The notes under the pieces were generated by a model, which saw only the letters and a program-made list of their open reading frames with translations, was not told the origin of the DNA and did not search any database. DNA of 6,030 bases from Anaerolineaceae bacterium (GTDB lineage: Bacteria > Chloroflexota > Anaerolineae > Anaerolineales > Villigracilaceae): the NCBI GenBank assembly GCA_022181005.1, contig BQMV01000455.1:1-6030 (forward strand). Reading direction: 5' to 3'. The translations under genes and the position numbers were made by a program. This document shows, one piece after another, positions 1 through 5,728 of the stretch; position 1 is the stretch's first letter; the number at the start of each line of letters is the position of its first letter.

Positions 1-1820
1 ACAACATGCTGAAACCACACCAGGCGTGGTTCGACAGCCGCTTTGTGTATTTCACGTATGTTATCGCTAAATATAGCCTCAGCAAGATCATAATCTTGTG
101 GTTCTACAAAGACTAATCCCGTCCCCAACCAAGTTTCCAGCAGGGCATGGAGAAGCGTCCTTTGGTCTAAGGAAAGCCCGGAAATAGAGGAGAGGTTTTT
201 TTGAAGAACGGGAACTTCGTCTTGGTAATTTTGACCCGTCGCCACCTTTAGCCAGACCTCATGGACCAACAACATGCCTTCGATGAACGGCTTCCAGAAA
301 TTTCGATCTCCCAAGCGAAGCCACTCCATTAATTTCCATAGGTTTTCGTCGTTCAGTGTCAGCCAGAAGTTGGTCAACTCGATTTGTAGCGGCATCAAGA
401 TCTCATCGTTGTTGCTGGTGGCGGCTTCGTGACCGTAACGGTAATACATTTTCAGCCCCGCAAGAATCGGATCGTCCTCGGACGATTTTCTTTTGCCATC
501 TTTCGCCACTTGGCTACGCAGGCGGTAATGGATAAATTCCGTCTTCAGGCGTTGGCGGGAGGATTCGATTTTACGGATTTCTTCGACATACTCTTTCGAT
601 GGCGCAGCGGATCGTTCAGAACCTTCCTGCGCCAGGCTGGCAAAAATACCCTGCAATTCTTCGTTCTTTCGCTTGATGGCTTCTTCTTTGTAATATATGT
701 AAATGGCTTGTGCGGCGGCTTGCCTCTCGACGGTATCGGAGACCTCTCCATAGACATACTTTTCGAGCAGGTCATACATATCATCATGGAGGTATACCCG
801 CTCATCGTCAGGAAATGTCTTTGCAAAAGACATTTCCTTTAGCGTATCGAGCGCCATTTTTGCTTCCTGCTGAGACACGCCGCAAATATTTACGAGTAGT
901 TCGCGGTTGATGCCCTTGCGCGCGCGCCCTGCGGCTTTGAGGGTTTCGCCCAATACGGGCTGGTTGAGCAAGTATTCGATTACCTTCTGCTCGAAAGTTT
1001 CCGTCTGATATTCCGATAAATTCTTGAACGCCTGCGGATCGCGCATGCGCGATCCGAGAAAAGTTGCCAGCAGGTTCGGGCGCCCCTGGCTCAACGCGTA
1101 AAGTTTTTGAACCTCTTCCTCCGCGAAGGAGATGGATTGACCCGTTTCTTGCGACCAACGATTCGCCACCGCTGTCAGATACACATTGCTTTCCTCCAGA
1201 GTGAAGAAACCCAGCGGGATCGTGGAAAGTGGAAAACCTTGGAAAAGGGCAGAAGCGGCTGGGCGTCCTGCAAAAAACACCGCGCCGCGCGGCAGGTCCC
1301 CGACCCAGCCTTTCAACCACTCCCAGGCAGGGGCAAAGCGCTCGCCGGTGGGGTACACAAATTGTTCGACGGTGTCGAAAAGTAATAGCACGCCGCGTTC
1401 GGCGCTCAACTTTTCCACACCATAAGCGCAACTGTCTAAAAGTTTTTGCAGTTGCTCGTGAATGGCATTGCTGTCTCCGCCCGCGCGCGCCTCATCCAGC
1501 CTGCGCCGCGCGGTAATAAATGGATTGAAGTAGTGTTCGTTCTCGGTTTTCTCGAAACATTTAAAGATGGCGCGCGCCAAGCCTTCAGGAGTGTGGTGAT
1601 CAAAATGGTACAGGTCAATCAAGTGCACGGGTGCGCCATCATATTTCTTTTCTACTTCGAGAATCCGTTGAAGGAGGCGCGTCTTACCGATACCATAATC
1701 TCCCTCAAAGAAGGCAAGGTGGAATTTCCCATCATTGAGCCAGCCACGGACTTGGTCCAGGATGGTTTTCCGTCCGATGAATTCTTCAAGTGTTTTGTAG
1801 GAAAAATGTTCTGGAAACAT
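1..1820 (-). CDS. STAND-type P-loop NTPase with long helical C-terminal region (3' end outside window)
   Basis: This frame is open from the start codon through the window edge, giving 606 residues without a stop; the C-terminus lies outside. The N-terminus carries an EFIGR motif (residues 13-17), the usual lead-in of STAND NTPases. Walker A is GDYGIGKT (40-47). Walker B is VLLLFDTVEQ (144-153), with D149 and E152. A sensor-like FFAGRP follows at 182-187 and a G-x-P motif (GRP, 246-248), as in STAND modules. Residues about 290-356 look like a winged helix. From about 360 the chain is charged, helical and aromatic, plausibly a TPR-like sensor or scaffold, though I cannot assign repeats. The ATG at 1820 is preferred: GGGGAG lies 9 nt upstream, and the resulting N-terminus (MFPEHF..) aligns with that of the preceding gene (MLPLYK..). 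An in-frame ATG at 1847 overlaps the preceding stop by 8 nt and is the alternative. Likely an ATP-dependent molecular switch; the ligand is unknown. Confidence 0.88.
   Translation of the reverse strand, partial: MFPEHFSYKTLEEFIGRKTILDQVRGWLNDGKFHLAFFEGDYGIGKTRLLQRILEVEKKYDGAPVHLIDLYHFDHHTPEGLARAIFKCFEKTENEHYFNPFITARRRLDEARAGGDSNAIHEQLQKLLDSCAYGVEKLSAERGVLLLFDTVEQFVYPTGERFAPAWEWLKGWVGDLPRGAVFFAGRPAASALFQGFPLSTIPLGFFTLEESNVYLTAVANRWSQETGQSISFAEEEVQKLYALSQGRPNLLATFLGSRMRDPQAFKNLSEYQTETFEQKVIEYLLNQPVLGETLKAAGRARKGINRELLVNICGVSQQEAKMALDTLKEMSFAKTFPDDERVYLHDDMYDLLEKYVYGEVSDTVERQAAAQAIYIYYKEEAIKRKNEELQGIFASLAQEGSERSAAPSKEYVEEIRKIESSRQRLKTEFIHYRLRSQVAKDGKRKSSEDDPILAGLKMYYRYGHEAATSNNDEILMPLQIELTNFWLTLNDENLWKLMEWLRLGDRNFWKPFIEGMLLVHEVWLKVATGQNYQDEVPVLQKNLSSISGLSLDQRTLLHALLETWLGTGLVFVEPQDYDLAEAIFSDNIREIHKAAVEPRLVWFQHV
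1035..1056. repeat. Perfect 22-nt palindrome inside a coding region
   Basis: Each half is CGGATCGCGCA followed directly by its exact reverse complement, with no spacer. It lies inside the last ATPase gene and encodes GSRMRDP (about residues 256-262), just after the G-x-P motif. The symmetry stops at 1034/1057. It could be a chance by-product of the G-S-R-M-R-D-P codons, a protein-binding site, or a hairpin in mRNA. Only one copy was noticed in the window. Confidence 0.8.
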
Positions 1821-1829
1821 AGTGTGAGT

Positions 1830-1835
1830 CTCCCC
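1830..1835 (-). promoter_or_regulatory. Shine-Dalgarno for the last ATPase gene, deciding its start
   Basis: The minus strand reads GGGGAG here, 9 nt before the ATG at 1820. The competing in-frame ATG at 1847 has only AAGG at 1857-1854, 6 nt upstream. N-terminal alignment with the neighbouring STAND protein also favours 1820. This is a sequence-based preference, not proof. Confidence 0.55.
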
Positions 1836-1839
1836 GGCT

Positions 1840-3039
1840 TTATGCATGATGCGCCTTGCTTGCATTTAACGAATTTAAAATATTTTGGGGCAGTGAAGTC
1901 TTCGCCGGTAACATTTGTTGATACCATGCCCTGGCGGGGGGGTATTCCTCTTGCAGTTTCACGCTTATTTGTTGTAATTGTTCCATATATTCAGCATCTC
2001 GTCCTTTTATAGCCAGCCATTTTCGGATGGGATGGATCACGGATTGATTGAGTTGGTAGCCCTTGCCCTCGTAGCGTAAAAGATAACTTTCCAATAACAG
2101 ATTGACGAGATGGTTGGTTTTTGCCCGCCGATTTGAATCGTCGCCGTAAAGGTATTCATCCACATCGGGAATACGAAAAGGAATACCCACGAGAGCTAAT
2201 CTTTCGATAAAAGGACGAATGTTTTCTAAATTTCCCCGCTCCCTTTCTGGCAGTGTTTCCTCAATAATAATATCAATAGCCTCATCAAGGGCGGCTGATA
2301 GTTGTTTGTTCGATTCCGCCATGACGCGCACGATCAGAGGGTAGCCGCCGCTGAGATCCGCAATCGTGTCGTATTCGCCCGGGTCGCGTTTCAACTTTCC
2401 TTGTTTTTTCAGGTTGTCTAACTGCTCAATTACAAAGTTAGGTTTGAGAGGCTCAAGTTTAATAATACCGGCATCTCGCAGTTCGGGTCTCGACCAAATG
2501 GGGCGTTTGCCACGCCCAGTCAAAATAACGAAAACGCGCTCAGAGGCAAGAATAGGCGCCAGAATGTATTTTTCGAATTCTATACGGGTATCGTCGGGGC
2601 ATTCGTAGATCGAATCCACCAACAATACAGGCGTGTTTTTTGTTGAACGGTACGCCAACCCGCGCGCGAAATAATCTTTCTGGAAATCGCGGTCATCGGT
2701 TTCGATGGCGTCAATTTCCAGATAACCTGCCAGGCGATTCAATATGGCGGGGACATCGTCTTTTTGAAAGGGTCTTTCTATATTAAGCCAATTATTTTTG
2801 TTCGATTCGAACTCGGGAGCAGAATAAGGAAAAAGACTGACTAAAAAAGGGCGCAACTCTCTCTGTTCATTTAGATGGCGGTAAAGTTCGAATAAAAATG
2901 TGGTTTTACCACTGCCGCGTTCCCCTTCAAAAATGAGAACGCCTCTGTTCCGTTCCTTCGTGAACGCTCCGATGCGCTCAAATTCCGTGTTCCGATCTAT
3001 GAACTCGGCTGAATTGAATACCTTATAGAGCGGCAACAT
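1840..3039 (-). CDS. Compact STAND-type P-loop NTPase
   Basis: A complete 399-aa protein. An EFIDR motif (12-16) precedes Walker A, GERGSGKT (39-46). Walker B is PVLLVDSIYE (137-146), with D142 as the metal ligand and E146 as a possible catalytic acid one place later than usual. FVILTGRGKRPIW (170-182) is a strand ending in a sensor-like TGR. LSGGYPLIVRVM (229-240) carries the G-x-P motif typical of STAND NTPases. Residues about 280-345 read as a winged helix ending the NTPase module, followed by only about 55 residues, so the long repeat tail of the next gene is absent. No signal peptide or membrane segment is seen, so it is likely cytosolic. The ATG at 3039 has a strong AAGGGAG 7 nt upstream. 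The gene overlaps the preceding one by 17 nt. It is probably a switch or adaptor ATPase working with its neighbours; exact role and ligand are unknown. Confidence 0.9.
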   Translation of the reverse strand: MLPLYKVFNSAEFIDRNTEFERIGAFTKERNRGVLIFEGERGSGKTTFLFELYRHLNEQRELRPFLVSLFPYSAPEFESNKNNWLNIERPFQKDDVPAILNRLAGYLEIDAIETDDRDFQKDYFARGLAYRSTKNTPVLLVDSIYECPDDTRIEFEKYILAPILASERVFVILTGRGKRPIWSRPELRDAGIIKLEPLKPNFVIEQLDNLKKQGKLKRDPGEYDTIADLSGGYPLIVRVMAESNKQLSAALDEAIDIIIEETLPERERGNLENIRPFIERLALVGIPFRIPDVDEYLYGDDSNRRAKTNHLVNLLLESYLLRYEGKGYQLNQSVIHPIRKWLAIKGRDAEYMEQLQQISVKLQEEYPPARAWYQQMLPAKTSLPQNILNSLNASKAHHA

Positions 3040-4120
3040 AGAACGACTCCCTTGAAAAAAATAAATCCTCTGTCAAAATCTCTGTTCTATTGGATTGAAT
3101 CATATTGCGAAGCAGGTCTTGGCATTTTAGAATGATCTGTCGGGGTAATTTTTCTTTCTCGCCCAACTGGCGGGCAAGGCTTAACTCCACGTTGCGGAGG
3201 TCGGGCGCGCTGATGGCGTCCAAACTGTCGAAAGTCCTGCGACTGGCGACGAACACGCGGCGGCGGACCACTTCGGCAAGCAGGTGATCGTCCCACGTCA
3301 GCGCGGCGGCGCGTAAGGCGTGCACATTCGTCAGCGCGGGCGCGTCGGAGATATCCATTGGCAGAAAAAACTTGAGATAGATATTTTTCTTTTCCCACGT
3401 TTCCAATGTGTTCAACAGAGGTTCTATCCAAGCCAGTAATGCTTGTGGAGATTGGGTTTCCATGAAGCCATCCAACCCGTCTACCAAAATGTGGATGGAT
3501 CTTACGCCGAAAACACCGTTGAGCAATGCGAAGTCGTCGTCTAAAGACTGAGGTTGGGCAGGAGATTCATACTCCAGTTCGCGAGCGAGTTGATGGTGGG
3601 CGCGGTCAAGCCGGGGGAGGTTGGAAAAGGCTGGGGATCCAAGAGTCCGCTCGAGGTCCGAAAGGAAGCGGGAGTCGCGCAGGGTCTGCAAGTTAAAGTC
3701 GAGACCAAGAGGCAGTTCTAGTAATAATCTTTTTAATTTTTGCTTATCGGTAGGGCTTAAAGCAAAAAAAAGATCGGGGTATGACGACAAATACATGAAC
3801 GCGGCGCTCGCCAGGGATTTTTTGATCCCTTTAAAATGAAACTCGTTTTCCGTGGAATAATCATCGGGGATGTAGGTAACGGGAAAACGAATACCGCGGC
3901 TGTCTGTGTAGAAATTTGACGTGTAGATTCTCAGCGCACTCTTGCCGCCGCCCGGCTGGGCAAGGATGGCAACTGGCTGATCGGAGAGGGCGATCTCCAC
4001 TGCTTTGGGGATAACCAGATACTCTTGCAGATGAACATCTCTGGTGCTATCAAGATGCTCAAAGGGGTTGAACGCGAATCCGAAGGCGGATAGCTCTCTT
4101 ACGGCAGGTTCCATATTCAC
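3023..4120 (-). CDS. P-loop ATPase, NPF-type subfamily, without DNA-binding tail
   Basis: A 365-aa protein. An N-terminal FNPFEHLDSTRD..LQEYLVIP segment (about 17-38) precedes Walker A, AQPGGGKSALR (54-64, K60 S61). Walker B is IHILVDGLDGF (209-219), with D214 and, where a glutamate is common, D217. LKFFLPMD (249-256) is a sensor-1-like strand. LTWDDHLLAEVVRRRV (274-289) and a final helical segment (about 318-350) align by eye with the 451-aa ATPase upstream in the operon, so the two are paralogues. Unlike that protein it ends directly after the ATPase module. The long insert between Walker A and B (about 85-200) is variable. The GTG at 4120 has AAGGGA 5 nt upstream, overlapping the stop of the preceding small ORF; an ATG at 4114 is an alternative and would shorten it by two residues. 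It probably binds and hydrolyses ATP in a complex with the other ATPases; substrate unknown. Confidence 0.88.
   Translation of the reverse strand: MNMEPAVRELSAFGFAFNPFEHLDSTRDVHLQEYLVIPKAVEIALSDQPVAILAQPGGGKSALRIYTSNFYTDSRGIRFPVTYIPDDYSTENEFHFKGIKKSLASAAFMYLSSYPDLFFALSPTDKQKLKRLLLELPLGLDFNLQTLRDSRFLSDLERTLGSPAFSNLPRLDRAHHQLARELEYESPAQPQSLDDDFALLNGVFGVRSIHILVDGLDGFMETQSPQALLAWIEPLLNTLETWEKKNIYLKFFLPMDISDAPALTNVHALRAAALTWDDHLLAEVVRRRVFVASRRTFDSLDAISAPDLRNVELSLARQLGEKEKLPRQIILKCQDLLRNMIQSNRTEILTEDLFFSRESFYVAAL
3047..3053 (-). promoter_or_regulatory. Strong Shine-Dalgarno inside the end of the upstream ATPase gene
   Basis: AAGGGAG on the minus strand lies 7 nt before the ATG at 3039, within the last codons of the upstream gene. 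The downstream ATPase can therefore start independently as well as by coupling. This SD is the clearest in the window. Confidence 0.7.
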
Positions 4121-4125
4121 AACTT

Positions 4126-4131
4126 TCCCTT
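4126..4131 (-). promoter_or_regulatory. Shine-Dalgarno overlapping the stop codon of the small ORF
   Basis: AAGGGA on the minus strand shares two bases with the TAA at 4132-4130. It lies 5 nt before the GTG at 4120 and 11 nt before the ATG at 4114. This fits coupled translation of the small ORF and the 365-aa ATPase, and the spacing mildly favours GTG. Confidence 0.5.
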
Positions 4132-4363
4132 ATTTACTCACCTTATGCAGAACGTCCCAAAGGTTTTCTTGAAAGTACCTTGTTGAGCCAAACCAACCTT
4201 CGGGACGGTGCGTAACATCAGTTACATAATGAAAAGGGAATTTCCTTTCCAATATTTGAATATGGGGTGTGTAAACAGATTTCTTTCGCGCCATGTAAAG
4301 CAATGCATACGATTGTATAGACCCATGTGTCATTTCATCTTGCAAGCATCTCACATTTTTCAC
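4130..4363 (-). CDS. Small AT-rich hypothetical protein between two ATPase genes
   Basis: A 77-aa ORF with a GTG start, 9 nt after the stop of the upstream ATPase and 9 nt before the next ATPase. I do not recognise a family. The protein is basic and rich in aromatic and histidine residues (for example KFPFHYVTDVTHRPEGWFGSTRYF), with no membrane segment, Cys cluster or catalytic motif. A weak TGAG lies 8 nt before the GTG; an internal ATG (residue 11) is an alternative start. Hand counting gives 73 G+C in 180 bases for 4141-4320 (about 41%), lower than the surrounding ATPase genes. That could mean an inserted or fast-evolving gene, or a degenerate stretch that is merely open. The close spacing on both sides and the lack of any competing gene make a real, translated small operon member somewhat more likely than not. 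Confidence 0.5.
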   Translation of the reverse strand: MKNVRCLQDEMTHGSIQSYALLYMARKKSVYTPHIQILERKFPFHYVTDVTHRPEGWFGSTRYFQENLWDVLHKVSK

Positions 4364-4372
4364 CCACTTTTC

Positions 4373-5728
4373 TCACAATTCACTATGAAGCAGTGCTACT
4401 CCTTTTCCATGATTCGTAACCAAGTAAAGTGGATTTTTGGGGTCTGGCTCGATCTTTTGCCTTATTCTCATCAGCACATTGTCTATCGCCCCGCGCCATG
4501 TTCCAGGAACAGACCAGGCAGGATCGCCTTTATCTGGAGGCACGCTCAACTCTTTGTAGGCATAGTAATACAATTCTTCCAACGAGGCTAATTTTTCCGT
4601 GTGAGCGGCAAGATACTCCAATACGCGGAATTCCAGCGCCGAACTATTGGCGATACGTTTTTCCCCCAGCCAGACCTCGCTCCGTTCGCGACGGAGGCTC
4701 AGCGGGGCGGGGTGTTCGCGAATAAACTCACGGGTTTGGGCAGATGTTAACCGCTTACCCTTTTCTTGATATTTCGCTACCAATGGCGCAGTAAACCTAA
4801 GCCATGCGCGAGGGGAGGTTCCGCCATAATTTTTCAGCCAACCTAGAAACTCATCTCCATCGCACAAGGAATCCAACGATGCCTTTTTGGTGGACAAGGC
4901 ACATTCCAAGCGTTTTTTCAATATCGCTTGCAATGCTTCCGCCGACCATGTCAGATCCACCTCGCTAGAGCGGTGACGCTCCACGCCGCTGGTTTTATGC
5001 AGGATGTTCTTGAGTGGAGTGGGAATGAAGAACTTGAATACGATATTCGGTAGATCGAAGAAGACCAGCGTAGACAAAACCGCCTCCAACGCCGCCTCGA
5101 TCTGCGCGCCCGTCTGACGCGGAGTCCACCGTTCGAGTCCATCCACCATGAGCCACAGGCGTTCATACTTTGCCCCGCGTAAAACCGCCAGTAAAAGGCG
5201 CAGTTGATCTTTCAAACTGGCTTGTTCCTTGACGATCGGGGGAAACGATTGGTCCAGCAACTTCAGATACCATTGCAAGTCATCCTGTGACAGACGATTT
5301 GCCTGATCCTGAATATAGAAGCCAGCCTCGAAGGGAAGATGGTTGCGCAGAAACCACTGCAAAGCGGATGCGATATTCCCTGAAGGTTCCCCCAACCGCT
5401 GCGGCAGGTTACCCTCCAAAACCAAATTTTCTACGCAGGTTTGTAAAGCCTGTTTTATGGCTTGTTGGGCGAGCGCGGTGCCTGCGGCGGGCGCTTCGAG
5501 GATTGGTTCTGGTCGCCACGTCACCGTAAAAATGTTTTCTTTTTGCTGTCTTCTCAACTCTAGAAGCGTTGCCGTCTTGCCGCTTCCCGGTTCACCATAT
5601 AAGATGGTCGAATGTTCTTCTTGAAGACGCTCGAAAACCGGCAGGGAAACGAACACATCGCCCAGCCAGGGCTCGTTTTCCGCTTTGAGCGTTGTGAAGA
5701 GGGATTCGACAGATGGGGCGTTTTTCAT
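4373..5728 (-). CDS. P-loop ATPase fused to a C-terminal OmpR/PhoB-type winged-helix DNA-binding domain
   Basis: A 451-aa protein in two parts. The ATPase part has Walker A GEPGSGKT (45-52), Walker B LWLMVDGLERW (191-201, D196 and E199), a FKFFIP strand (231-236), LTWSAEALQAILKKRL (259-274) and a GGTSPRAWLRF segment (302-312) like the lid of AAA-type ATPases. Residues about 341-449 match the OmpR-type wHTH pattern: a short N-terminal sheet (VWLGEKRI), helix 1 (SALEFRVLEYLAAH), helix 2 (SLEELYYYAY), a recognition helix (WRGAIDNVLMRIRQKIE, 411-427) and a wing (LYLVTNHGKGVAL, 434-446). No receiver domain is present, so ATP state rather than phosphorylation may control DNA binding; that is inference. 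ATG at 5728 overlaps the upstream TGA in an ATGA junction, pointing to translational coupling; no strong SD is visible. It may regulate this operon or recruit a complex to DNA. Confidence 0.9.
   Translation of the reverse strand: MKNAPSVESLFTTLKAENEPWLGDVFVSLPVFERLQEEHSTILYGEPGSGKTATLLELRRQQKENIFTVTWRPEPILEAPAAGTALAQQAIKQALQTCVENLVLEGNLPQRLGEPSGNIASALQWFLRNHLPFEAGFYIQDQANRLSQDDLQWYLKLLDQSFPPIVKEQASLKDQLRLLLAVLRGAKYERLWLMVDGLERWTPRQTGAQIEAALEAVLSTLVFFDLPNIVFKFFIPTPLKNILHKTSGVERHRSSEVDLTWSAEALQAILKKRLECALSTKKASLDSLCDGDEFLGWLKNYGGTSPRAWLRFTAPLVAKYQEKGKRLTSAQTREFIREHPAPLSLRRERSEVWLGEKRIANSSALEFRVLEYLAAHTEKLASLEELYYYAYKELSVPPDKGDPAWSVPGTWRGAIDNVLMRIRQKIEPDPKNPLYLVTNHGKGVALLHSEL

Noticed and set aside
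429..842. Plus-strand open frame of 137 codons
   Set aside because: It lies antisense within the helical tail of the long STAND gene, whose own frame is open for over 600 codons. The Phe-rich product is typical of an antisense shadow.
808..1431. Minus-strand open frame of 207 codons in another frame
   Set aside because: Its product is extremely Arg-rich and lacks any motif, as expected for an off-frame reading of the GC-rich part of the STAND gene that truly occupies this strand.
1446..2012. Plus-strand open frame of 188 codons
   Set aside because: It is antisense to the end of one STAND gene and the start of the next, both of which carry clear P-loop motifs. Its translation shows no domain pattern and it has no convincing ribosome binding site.
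3161..3175. Short inverted repeat GCCC..GGGC as a possible terminator
   Set aside because: The stem is only 4 bp, no T-run follows, and it lies inside the 365-aa ATPase coding region.
4208..4591. Plus-strand open frame of 127 codons over the small ORF
   Set aside because: It runs against the wHTH coding region of the ATPase and the small ORF. It breaks the one-direction gene order and has no recognisable protein pattern.
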